DNA of 64,000 bases from UBA668 sp043721915 (lineage in GTDB: Bacteria > Actinomycetota > Acidimicrobiia > Acidimicrobiales > Ilumatobacteraceae): the NCBI GenBank assembly GCA_043721915.1, contig JAYSPV010000104.1, positions 12,046 through 76,045 on the forward strand, written 5' to 3'. This document shows, in pieces, positions 48,171 through 56,030 of the stretch; within the stretch, counting starts at the first letter, position 1, and every line of letters begins with the position of its first letter. Under the pieces are notes generated by a model that ran no database searches, had not been told where the DNA came from, and was given only the letters and a program-made list of their open reading frames with translations. The position numbers were made by a program, and so were the translations under genes.

Positions 48171-49133
48171 TCAGTCGAGGGCGGCGGCGATCGCACGGCG
48201 GGCGAGCTCGCGCCCGACTGAAGGGCTGCTCATCACACTCGGCGTGACGAGCGCGCGCATCCCGGTGGCTTCGACTGCGGCTGCGAGATGCGCATCGACG
48301 GGATCGATCACCAGCGTCGCTGCGATCGGCGCGTAGAGGCGGGCTACCCCGACCACGGACGCGTCGTGTCCGAGCTCCTCCAGCATGCGATCGGCCGGTC
48401 CTTTGAGTGCCACCCCGCCGACGATCGGCGAGATCGCCACGACGGTGTCTCGCCGGCTCGTCAACAGTTGGTCGACGCCGGCGAGTGCGCGGATCGGACC
48501 GATCGACACCAACGGATTGGACGGAGCGATGACGACCACATCGGCCTCGGTGAAGGCGGCGCGTGCAGCCGACGACAACGCCGCGGAGGCGCTGCCCTCG
48601 AACCGGACGCCGCTGACCGGCACGCCGTGGCGTCGCTGGACGAAGTACTCCTGGAACGGCACCTCGATCCCTTCGTCGAGCAGCGAGACCATCGTGGTGA
48701 CGCGATCGTCCGACATCGGCACGAGGTGTTGTCGCAGCCCCCACGCCCGGGCGATCTCGCCAGTGACCTCGGTGAGGGTCGCCCCCTCCGCAAGCCGGGC
48801 GGTTCGGTAGAAGTGCGTCGCAAGATCTTGATCGCCCAGGTTGAACCACATCGGCGCTGCGCTGGACCCGGCTGGTCGCACGGTGTTGTAGCGGGCCAGC
48901 GCCTCCATCGCCGTCCACGACTCGTCGCGCAGGCCCCAGCCGCGTTCCGGGTCGATCGCCGAGGCGAGGGTGTAGGTGATCGTGTCGAGGTCGGGCGAGA
49001 TCGACAAGCCGTGCATGACGGTGTCGTCGCCGGTGTTGACGACACCGACGGTCTGCTCCGGCGGCACCTCCTCGGCTAACGCCCGCAGGAACCTTGCCGC
49101 ACCGACGCCGCCGCACACCACGCACACCTTCAT
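48171..49133 (-). CDS. cofD: 2-phospho-L-lactate (or phosphoenolpyruvyl) transferase of coenzyme F420 synthesis
   Basis: A 320-residue CofD/FbiA enzyme that joins a phospho-lactate/phosphoenolpyruvate GDP or GPP donor to Fo to make (dehydro)F420-0. Family motifs: VVCGGVGAARFLRAL, NTGDDTVMHGLSISPDLDTI, GWGLRDESWTAMEAL, MWFNLGDQDLATHFYRT, VVIAPSNPLVSIGPI and ISPIVGGVALKGPADRM. The ATG at 49133 follows a strong GGAGGAGG ribosome binding site. In mycobacteria fbiA lies in the same envelope-sugar neighbourhood as here. fbiB is not adjacent. The product would serve the DUF385 and PPOX proteins in this window. Confidence 0.92.
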   Translation of the reverse strand: MKVCVVCGGVGAARFLRALAEEVPPEQTVGVVNTGDDTVMHGLSISPDLDTITYTLASAIDPERGWGLRDESWTAMEALARYNTVRPAGSSAAPMWFNLGDQDLATHFYRTARLAEGATLTEVTGEIARAWGLRQHLVPMSDDRVTTMVSLLDEGIEVPFQEYFVQRRHGVPVSGVRFEGSASAALSSAARAAFTEADVVVIAPSNPLVSIGPIRALAGVDQLLTSRRDTVVAISPIVGGVALKGPADRMLEELGHDASVVGVARLYAPIAATLVIDPVDAHLAAAVEATGMRALVTPSVMSSPSVGRELARRAIAAALD

Positions 49134-49167
49134 CGGGTCCTCCTCCACGTCCGCCAACGGCTACGCC

Positions 49168-50268
49168 TCACCGCTGCGCCGACTCGTCTACAACCCGACG
49201 GTACAGAGCGGCCAGCTCATCAGCGCATCGGTGCCACGAGTACCGCTGCCACTGCGTCGTTCCGGTTGCGATCAGATGTGCCCGAACGGATTGCGACTCC
49301 AGCGCGAGTGCGAGGTTGCCGGCCAACGCCTCGACATCGTCGGGCGAACTGAGCAGCGCGGCGTCACCTGCGATCTCGGGGATCGATCCGGCGTTGCTGG
49401 CGACGACGGGCACGCCCGCCTGCATCGCGTCGAGCAGCGGGAACCCGAACCCTTCGTCCAACGACGGATATGCGAGCACGGCGGCATTGCGGATCAACCA
49501 GGCTCGCAGGCTGTCGTCGACCCGGCCCGTGAACGACACCCGCTGCGACACGCCGGCGCCGAGTGCGTCGACGGCGGCATGGATCGCAGCCCGGTCGTCG
49601 CCCTCGCTGCCCGCGAGCACCAGTTGCACGTCTCGGTGCGTGCTCGCGATCGCTGCGAACGCCTGAACGAGTCGGGGGATGTTCTTGCGCCGTTCCAGCG
49701 TCCCGGTGGCGAGGATGTACCGCCGGCCGGCGAGCTCGGCGATCGGGGCCTCGGCCGGCGCTGGCGGCAGCGGCAGCGCAGCGAGGTGCACCGTCTGAAC
49801 GTCGATCATCGGGAACATCTCGCGGAGCGCCGTACCGGTGGCGTGCGAACTGGCGTGCACGCTGGCGCCACCTGCGATGGCCCGGCGAAGCACGTGCCCT
49901 GCCCGGCGGACTGCCGGTTTGGCATGCGTGGGGTGTCGCAGGAACCAGCAGTCGTACACCGTGACGAGCCGGGGCAACCGGGTAGGAGGCACCACGTAGT
50001 TCGTGCCGTGGACGAGGTCGACATCGCCCAGCCAGCGGTCGGCCAGCGGCCGATCTGCGGCAGCCCAACAGCGCAGTGCGACGGCTGCCGGTAACGGCAA
50101 GCGGCGTGTACCTGCTTGTTGCGGGGCGCGTGCCGACAGCACGTATGGCGCCACAATGACGTCGTCGCGTCGTGACAGCGCGGTGTACATCGCGTCGACC
50201 GCCAGCCCGACACCGGTTCGTTGCCCGTGCAGTGGACCGATGTCGAATGCAACGCGCAACGCAGCCAT
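49168..50268 (-). CDS. GT4-family glycosyltransferase
   Basis: A 366-residue GT-B glycosyltransferase. Acceptor domain FDIGPLHGQRTGVGLAVDAM and VHGTNYVVPPTRLPRLVTVY; donor domain RRYILATGTLERRKNIPRLV and YPSLDEGFGFPLLDAMQAG, where the second Glu of E-x7-E is Asp. This is close to mannosyl/rhamnosyl transferases of capsule clusters. It starts at 50268, divergent from GDP-mannose dehydratase (127 bp), and is followed by cofD after 34 bp. Sugar specificity unknown. Confidence 0.88.
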   Translation of the reverse strand: MAALRVAFDIGPLHGQRTGVGLAVDAMYTALSRRDDVIVAPYVLSARAPQQAGTRRLPLPAAVALRCWAAADRPLADRWLGDVDLVHGTNYVVPPTRLPRLVTVYDCWFLRHPTHAKPAVRRAGHVLRRAIAGGASVHASSHATGTALREMFPMIDVQTVHLAALPLPPAPAEAPIAELAGRRYILATGTLERRKNIPRLVQAFAAIASTHRDVQLVLAGSEGDDRAAIHAAVDALGAGVSQRVSFTGRVDDSLRAWLIRNAAVLAYPSLDEGFGFPLLDAMQAGVPVVASNAGSIPEIAGDAALLSSPDDVEALAGNLALALESQSVRAHLIATGTTQWQRYSWHRCADELAALYRRVVDESAQR

Positions 50269-50395
50269 GTGGCTCGAAGGCTAACGGGCGGGCTGCGTCG
50301 CTCCGTGGCACGCCGCGCCGTCGGGGAGTGCGACGCTCGCCCTAGACTGTGGCGACATTTGTCGACGACACCGACACGACGGAAAGCCTCACCCC

Positions 50396-51379
50396 ATGCC
50401 CCGCGCATTCATCACCGGAGTCACCGGCCAGGACGGCCAACACCTCGCCGAGTTCTTGCACGCCAAGGGCTACGAGGTCTTCGGAATGGTCAAGGGGCAG
50501 AACAACCCACGCATGGTGCAGATGCGCGACGAGTTCCCCTACGTCGAGCCGGTGCCGGGCGATCTTGCGGATCTTCCCTCGCTGGTCAAGGCGCTCGAGT
50601 ACAGCCAGCCCGACGAGGTGTACAACCTTGGCGCGATCTCGTTCGTCGCGCTCAGCTTCAACCAGGCCGAACTCACCGCCAACATCACCGGCCTGGGTGT
50701 GTTGCGCATGCTGGAGGCCGTACGCATGGTGGGTGGCGCGCAGAACAACGCGATGCGCTTCTACCAGGCCAGCTCCTCGGAGATGTTCGGCAAGGTGCGC
50801 GAGACCCCTCAGACCGAGCGCACCCCGTTCCACCCTCGCTCGCCGTACGGTTGCGCCAAGGTTTTTGGCCACGACATCGTGGTCAACTACCGCGAGAGCT
50901 ACGACATGTTCGCCTGCAGCGGCATCCTGTTCAATCACGAGGGGCCGCGGCGGGGGCTGGAGTTCGTCACTCGCAAGGTCACCAACTCCGTTGCACGCAT
51001 CAAGCTCGGGCTCCAGCAGGAAGTCGTACTGGGCAACCTCGACAGCAAGCGCGATTGGGGTTACGCCGGAGACTACGTGAAGGCGATGTGGGCGATGCTG
51101 CAGCAGGACGCCCCGGACGACTACGTCGTGGCCACCGGCAAGGCGTACAGCATCGAGGATCTGGTGCGGCTCGCGTTCGCGGAGATCGGCATCGAGGATT
51201 GGCAGAACTACGTCCGCCAGGACCCGAAGTTCTACCGGCCCGCCGAGGTCGATCTGCTGATCGGCGACCCCACCAAGGCGCGCGAGCGACTCGGCTGGGA
51301 ACCTCAGGTGCAGTTCCCCGAGCTGGTCAAGATGATGGTTGCCAACGACCTTGCGATCGAGAGCGCCAAGCTCCGCTAG
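50396..51379 (+). CDS. gmd: GDP-mannose 4,6-dehydratase
   Basis: A 327-residue SDR that converts GDP-mannose to GDP-4-keto-6-deoxymannose, the precursor of GDP-fucose, GDP-rhamnose and perosamine. It carries AFITGVTGQDGQHLAEFLHA, YNLGAISFVALSFNQ, the catalytic FYQASSSEMFGKV and SPYGCAKVFGHDI, and FNHEGPRRGLEFVTRKV with GNLDSKRDWGYAGDYVKAMW. The loops are typical of Gmd. No GDP-fucose synthase or GDP-rhamnose reductase follows, so the final sugar is unknown. It ends 10 bp before the convergent flippase gene. Confidence 0.92.
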   Translation: MPRAFITGVTGQDGQHLAEFLHAKGYEVFGMVKGQNNPRMVQMRDEFPYVEPVPGDLADLPSLVKALEYSQPDEVYNLGAISFVALSFNQAELTANITGLGVLRMLEAVRMVGGAQNNAMRFYQASSSEMFGKVRETPQTERTPFHPRSPYGCAKVFGHDIVVNYRESYDMFACSGILFNHEGPRRGLEFVTRKVTNSVARIKLGLQQEVVLGNLDSKRDWGYAGDYVKAMWAMLQQDAPDDYVVATGKAYSIEDLVRLAFAEIGIEDWQNYVRQDPKFYRPAEVDLLIGDPTKARERLGWEPQVQFPELVKMMVANDLAIESAKLR

Positions 51380-51389
51380 CGAGCGCCGC

Positions 51390-52715
51390 TCAGGTCTCGA
51401 AGGGCATGTCGGTGATGGCATCCATCACCGACGCGCCGGAGGGCACGACACCCAGGTTCAGCTTGTGCCGCAGAGCAACGCCGAACGCGATCATTGCTGC
51501 CACCGACGAGGCCATCAGGCCGAACTCGACGCGTCGGAACAGCTCGTCGCTCGCAAGCCAGGTAGTGACGATGAAGGCGGCCATCCCGAGGCCCCAACCG
51601 AGGGCCACCAGGGCGTGACCCTTGAGCGCGATGACTGCCTGTGCCATGGAGAGGGCCACCATGTACAGCGCGCTCGAGAGCGCCAGCATCGCCATGGTGC
51701 GATTCGAGAGGTTGGCGTTGAACACCTTCTCCAGCACGATCGGCCCGAAGAAGTAGGCGGCCAACGTGCCGGTCACGCTGACCACGAGCACCATTTGCAG
51801 CAAGCGACGCAGGCCGGATCGGAACTCCGTGATCTCGTTGCGAGCTGCGAGACGCGAGAGACGGGGGAGTAGCGCCGCCTGCACCGCCTGAAAGAGGAAC
51901 AGGGGTACGCGCGCCATCAGCACGCCGTAGCTGAACCACGACACGAATTGGTCGTCCGTCGGATCGCTGAGCAACGTCGCTGCCATCGGACCTGCGTTCA
52001 CCAGACCGGCGGCGAAGACCGAGCCCAGCAGCAGCCAACCCAGGTTGGGTGTCACTTCCGACCACGGCGCCGGCGGCCCATCGCTGGTCTTCAGCTGACC
52101 GCGTGAGGCGACCCACAGCACGCCGATCAACGGTGAAGTGGCCACCAACAAGCCGTACGGACCGATACCGCCGATGCCGACGCCGGCGAACACCAAGCAG
52201 AGCACGATGCGCACGACGCCGTCCGCGCCCATCACGATCGCGTACGCCCGGAAGCGCCCGCTGCCGCTGGCGACACCTCGCGCGAGGTGCGCTGGGGCAT
52301 ACGACACGAACGCGAGCACCAAGGCGAACAGCATCACCCAGTTGCCATCGAAGTAGTGCTTGGTGATCCAGGGGCTGAAGGCCAGGGTGGTCACGACGAC
52401 GAGCGTGACCAGGACGGCCGCAATCAACAGCACCTTGCGCACGACCGGAGTGCCGCCCTGGCCGATGGCACGACGATGCGCGAGCGCGCGCCCCAGTTCT
52501 TGTTCCAGTGGTAGGAAGAATCCCGGTGCAAGCGCAAACGTGGCGAACCACAGCGCCTGTAACGGCTTGAAGGCTGCCTCGCCACCGACAGCGTCGGTAC
52601 CGACCTTGAAGAAGGCGTAGATGGTGATACCGGCCACCATCAGGCCGATGGCAACCGGGATCGTGCCCTCCGGGAGCGGAGCGCGTGAAGAGGACTGCTC
52701 GTCGGAAGGTGCCAC
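51390..52715 (-). CDS. Flippase-like polysaccharide biosynthesis membrane protein
   Basis: A 441-residue integral membrane protein with about 12 helices, of the MOP/Wzx-like exporter type. Features: PVAIGLMVAGITIYAFFKVG, the conserved short loop FFLPLEQELGRALAHRRAIG, LARGVASGSGRFRAYAIVMG, and LFLFQAVQAALLPRLSRLAA. It would flip lipid-linked sugar units across the membrane. The GTG at 52715 is the best start (the divergent SpoIID gene starts at 52749); a longer frame would read into that gene. It lacks the usual first helix seen in many Wzx proteins, so the start is not certain. Confidence 0.78.
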   Translation of the reverse strand: MAPSDEQSSSRAPLPEGTIPVAIGLMVAGITIYAFFKVGTDAVGGEAAFKPLQALWFATFALAPGFFLPLEQELGRALAHRRAIGQGGTPVVRKVLLIAAVLVTLVVVTTLAFSPWITKHYFDGNWVMLFALVLAFVSYAPAHLARGVASGSGRFRAYAIVMGADGVVRIVLCLVFAGVGIGGIGPYGLLVATSPLIGVLWVASRGQLKTSDGPPAPWSEVTPNLGWLLLGSVFAAGLVNAGPMAATLLSDPTDDQFVSWFSYGVLMARVPLFLFQAVQAALLPRLSRLAARNEITEFRSGLRRLLQMVLVVSVTGTLAAYFFGPIVLEKVFNANLSNRTMAMLALSSALYMVALSMAQAVIALKGHALVALGWGLGMAAFIVTTWLASDELFRRVEFGLMASSVAAMIAFGVALRHKLNLGVVPSGASVMDAITDMPFET

Positions 52716-52748
52716 CAAGTGGTTGAGGCTATCCGGCAGACTTGATGA

Positions 52749-55238
52749 ATGACGAGACCCCGAGCCTTGCCACCTCAAGATGCGGGCTCGAGGTGTCGAT
52801 ACAGCTCTGTGCGTCGCATTGCCTGCTCTCTTGCTCTCTTCGTCGCGCCGCTCGTGGTCCCGATGGTCGCCGCGGTCCAGCCTGTCTCGGCGGCAGCCGA
52901 CACGGTGGTGACCCTCGATGGTCGAGGCAACGGTCATGGCTACGGTCTCAGCCAATGGGGCGCCTACGGGTATGCGGTCGACCACGGCTGGAGCTCCGCG
53001 CAGATCCTCGATCACTACTACGGCGGCACCGTGTCGGGCACTGTGCCCGGCAACACGCTGATCACCGTACGGCTGCAGAATCTCGACGGTGCCCAGACCG
53101 CGGTGGTGAGTGCTTCGGGCGGCCTGCTCGTCGACGGGGTGGCTGGCGGCCCCTGGAAGTCGGTGGTGGCCAGGGAAGTCGCCCCCTCGGTCTACTCGGT
53201 GTGGGCGCGCGCTGACGCCGAGGTCTGCCCCAGCGCCACCGACGCGCTGACCACCGGGTGGACGAAGGTTGCAGACGCCGTCGCGACCCTGGTCAACGTT
53301 CGTACCCAGGTCGACTCGACCGCCACCGCCAACTTCGGTGACCTCGCCGCTGCCTGCGAGCCGGGCGGCACGATCCGCTCGTACCGTGGCGTGCTCCGTG
53401 CGGTGAATGGCACCGAGGGCGAAAACCGCACGGTCAACGAGGTGCCGATCGAGCAGTACCTGCGCGCCGTCATCGCCAAGGAGATGTCACCGTCGTGGGC
53501 GACAGCTGGTGGTGGTGCCGGGGCGCAGGCTCTGCAGGCGCAGGCGGTTGCTGCGCGCAGCTTTGCGCTCGCAGAGTCCCGCTACAGCTACGCCCGTACC
53601 TGCGACATGATCTGCCAGTTCTACGGTGGCGCCGCCACCCGCACCTCGGCGTCGTCCGCCACGTTCACGCGCATCGAGTACCCCGGTACGGACACAGCTG
53701 TGCTGGCCACAGCCGGTGTTGTGCGTCGCGTCGGGACTGTCAGCGGACCAATCGCACTCACGATGTTCGCCGCCTCGAACGGTGGTCGTACACGTGCTGG
53801 AGTCGGTGCGCTGATGCCGTTCCCGGCGGTCAACGACGAGGGCGACGACACGGCGCTCAATCCGAACTTCACGTGGACGACGACCCTGACTGGTGCCGCG
53901 ATCTCGGCGAGGTATCCGAGCATCGGTGTCTTTGCCGGGATCGAAGTGCTGGAACGCGACGGGGTCGGCGAGTGGGGGGGCTGGATCAAGCGAGTGCGGG
54001 TCTTTGGTTCGTTGGGTGAAGTATCCCCGACCGGCGATGCGTTCCGCAGCGCACTGGGCCTGAAGTCCAACTGGTTCAACGTCCGTGGCTCGCAGACCGT
54101 CGATCCGTGCAGTGGCCGCAACCCGCCGCCGATCGGTGCTGCGCCGGCTGCGGCCGCTGCCTCACGGTACACGCCGATCGCGCCGCTCCGGTTGATCGAC
54201 ACGCGCAGCGGTGTCGGTACCAGTGCCGTCGCGCTTGCACGCGGCTGCACAATGGTGGTGGACCCCGGGCTGGCCCCCGGCGTGACTGCTGTAGCCATCA
54301 ACCTGACCACCGTCAGAACCTCGGTGAGCGGTTTCATCACGGCGTATCCATGCTCGGTCGCCCGACCCACCGTGTCAGCGGTGCAAGCGCTGGTTGGTCG
54401 GGCAGTTGCCGGCATGGCCATTGTTCCGCTCGGCACGGACGGCACGTTCTGCGTGTACACGTCCACCTCCACCGACCTCATCGTCGACCTGTTCGGTTCC
54501 TACTCCCCGGGCGTGGGCTCGAAGTTCGAGCCGGTACCGCCGACGCGTCTGTACGACTCGCGCTCGTCATCCAGACCACTGCCCGCCGGCACCATCGTGC
54601 GTGTTCCCGTGGTCGGGACCGCAGGTGCGCCTGTCGGTTCGGCCGGCGCGGCGTTCACACTGCACGCGCTCAATGCCACTGGCCCGGGCTTCGCAACCGT
54701 GTATCCGTGTTCTGCAGCCGTGCCGACAGTCAGCTCGATCAACGTCGTGAGTGGCTCGAGTGTGACCAACCACGTCGAGGTGGCGCTCGCCGCCGACGGC
54801 GCCGTCTGCATCTACGTCAGCGTCGCGATGCATCTCGCGGTGGACCTCAGTGGTTGGTTCGGCCCCGGTGCGACCAGCGAGTTCTACACAGTCGCGCCGT
54901 TCAGGGCGGTCGACACGCGCAGCGGTATCGGGCTGAACGGCAAGTTCGCGGCGGGCGCCACCCGGGCAGTCGCGCTCGCCGGCGCCAACGGTCTGCCGGG
55001 CCCGGTCGAGTTGCGTGCTGTGGTCGCCGGTGTCACGGTGGTGTCGCCGGCGAGCACGGGCTTCGTCACGGTGCACCCGTGCATGGCGCCTGTGCCTGCG
55101 CTCTCGATGGTGCGCTATTTCACCGGGGCCAACTCGGCCACCTCGGTCGCCTCACTCGACGACGCGTCCGGGCGGTGGTGCCTCACGACGAGTGCCTCGG
55201 TGCATGTGCTCGTCGACGTCAGCGGTTACTTCGCCTGA
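52749..55238 (+). CDS. SpoIID/LytB-domain secreted protein with three repeated C-terminal beta domains
   Basis: An 829-residue exported protein. Signal peptide (SLALFVAPLVVPMVAAVQPV), then a SpoIID/LytB domain (residues about 50-440) beginning GRGNGHGYGLSQWGAYGYAV and containing VPIEQYLRAVIAKEMSPSWA, AQAVAARSFAL and CQFYGG. SpoIID enzymes cleave glycan strands lacking stem peptides. Residues about 471-829 are three units of about 120 residues, each with P.R..DTRSG, YPC or HPC, C.Y/C.T and a closing VDLxGxF. These look like surface beta-sandwich modules. A hairpin terminator follows the stop. Confidence 0.85.
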   Translation: MTRPRALPPQDAGSRCRYSSVRRIACSLALFVAPLVVPMVAAVQPVSAAADTVVTLDGRGNGHGYGLSQWGAYGYAVDHGWSSAQILDHYYGGTVSGTVPGNTLITVRLQNLDGAQTAVVSASGGLLVDGVAGGPWKSVVAREVAPSVYSVWARADAEVCPSATDALTTGWTKVADAVATLVNVRTQVDSTATANFGDLAAACEPGGTIRSYRGVLRAVNGTEGENRTVNEVPIEQYLRAVIAKEMSPSWATAGGGAGAQALQAQAVAARSFALAESRYSYARTCDMICQFYGGAATRTSASSATFTRIEYPGTDTAVLATAGVVRRVGTVSGPIALTMFAASNGGRTRAGVGALMPFPAVNDEGDDTALNPNFTWTTTLTGAAISARYPSIGVFAGIEVLERDGVGEWGGWIKRVRVFGSLGEVSPTGDAFRSALGLKSNWFNVRGSQTVDPCSGRNPPPIGAAPAAAAASRYTPIAPLRLIDTRSGVGTSAVALARGCTMVVDPGLAPGVTAVAINLTTVRTSVSGFITAYPCSVARPTVSAVQALVGRAVAGMAIVPLGTDGTFCVYTSTSTDLIVDLFGSYSPGVGSKFEPVPPTRLYDSRSSSRPLPAGTIVRVPVVGTAGAPVGSAGAAFTLHALNATGPGFATVYPCSAAVPTVSSINVVSGSSVTNHVEVALAADGAVCIYVSVAMHLAVDLSGWFGPGATSEFYTVAPFRAVDTRSGIGLNGKFAAGATRAVALAGANGLPGPVELRAVVAGVTVVSPASTGFVTVHPCMAPVPALSMVRYFTGANSATSVASLDDASGRWCLTTSASVHVLVDVSGYFA

Positions 55239-55242
55239 ACGC

Positions 55243-55276
55243 GACGAAGCGCCGGTGTTGCCACCGACGCTTCGTC
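55243..55276. terminator. Bidirectional hairpin terminator
   Basis: GACGAAGCG (55243-55251) pairs perfectly with CGCTTCGTC (55268-55276); inside, CGGTG pairs with CACCG around a 4-nt loop. It lies between the converging SpoIID and phasin-like genes. Confidence 0.75.
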
Positions 55277-55309
55277 ACCGCACGCCGGAGCGTGCCACAG
55301 GTTGTCTGC

Positions 55310-55858
55310 TCAGGCAGCGGTACGGATGAGGCCGCGAACCTGCTTGCGAGCTGCCTTGGCGAAGTCATGGGCCTGGCCGACGAGTGCAGCTGCCTGGTCC
55401 GGCAAGCGGACTTCCAGCTGAGCAACGGTGGTGTCCAGCTTGCTCTCGAACGCATCGAGGCGCTCGTCGAGCTTGGCCAACTGGGCCTCGAAGGTGCTGA
55501 GCAGTTCGTCCATCTGGGTCCTGCTGGTGCCGAAGCCGTCGGCAAGGCTCTTGACCATCTCGCGACGGCGAACCTGCGCCTGCTGGAACGCCAAGACGCC
55601 GAAGCCGATCGTAACGTACGCCGCATCGCGCAGTGCGGCGACCAGCTTGTCGTCGAGGCCGGCCAGCTTGCTGGCATCGAGCTTGGAGAAGTCCACGCTC
55701 GGGAAGCTCGGCAGCTTGATCTCGGGGATCTTGATCTCGGGGATCTTGATCGAGCGGGCCGGTGCGGTCTTCGCCGTCGGCTTGGCAGCGGGCTTGGCAG
55801 CGGGCTTGGCGGCCGGCTTGGTCGCCTTGGTCGCCTTGGTCGTGCTGGAGGTGGCCAT
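55310..55858 (-). CDS. Phasin/HBHA-like protein with Lys-Ala-Pro linker
   Basis: A 182-residue protein. The N-terminal 35 residues are a basic low-complexity stretch (KPAAKPAAKPAAKPTAK), followed by the repeat IKIPEIKIPEIKLP, then a segment able to touch a membrane (AAYVTIGFGVLAFQQAQV) and an amphipathic coiled coil (SRTQMDELLSTFEAQLAKLD and on). This architecture recalls phasins of polyhydroxyalkanoate granules and the heparin-binding haemagglutinin of mycobacteria, although in those the basic tail is C-terminal. AAAGGAA precedes the ATG at 55858. Micro-repeats of 12 and 15 bp underlie the protein repeats. Confidence 0.7.
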   Translation of the reverse strand: MATSSTTKATKATKPAAKPAAKPAAKPTAKTAPARSIKIPEIKIPEIKLPSFPSVDFSKLDASKLAGLDDKLVAALRDAAYVTIGFGVLAFQQAQVRRREMVKSLADGFGTSRTQMDELLSTFEAQLAKLDERLDAFESKLDTTVAQLEVRLPDQAAALVGQAHDFAKAARKQVRGLIRTAA

Positions 55859-55928
55859 GTTTGGTTCCTTTGTGGGGGTGTGGGCGTCGCCGGCGGGGGG
55901 TTGCCGGTTCGCCATCGGTGTTGATTGC

Positions 55929-55957
55929 AGCGTACCGCATAGTGCTAACTATTGCAA
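55929..55957 (-). promoter_or_regulatory. Candidate promoter of the phasin-like gene
   Basis: Read leftward, TTGCAA (55957-55952) and TACGCT (55934-55929) are separated by 17 bp, in the one AT-rich patch of the gap. The leader would be about 65 nt and contains the ribosome binding site. Confidence 0.35.
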
Positions 55958-56022
55958 GCACTTCTTGGTGCAACCTTCATCTCGACTGCCGGGTGACCGG
56001 TCGCGGAGGGGTCGCCGCCGCT

Positions 56023-56027
56023 AGCCT
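56023..56027 (+). promoter_or_regulatory. Candidate -10 box (TAGCCT from 56022) before the giant glycosyltransferase
   Basis: TAGCCT (56022-56027) ends only 3 nt before the ATG at 56031 but 9 nt before an in-frame GTG at 56037. If the transcript is leaderless, the GTG may be the real start codon. Confidence 0.4.
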
Positions 56028-56030
56028 CGA

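Noticed and set aside
54107..55924. A 605-codon frame in another phase over the SpoIID and phasin-like genes
   Set aside because: It crosses two recognised genes and a terminator, has Arg/His-rich composition and no domain.
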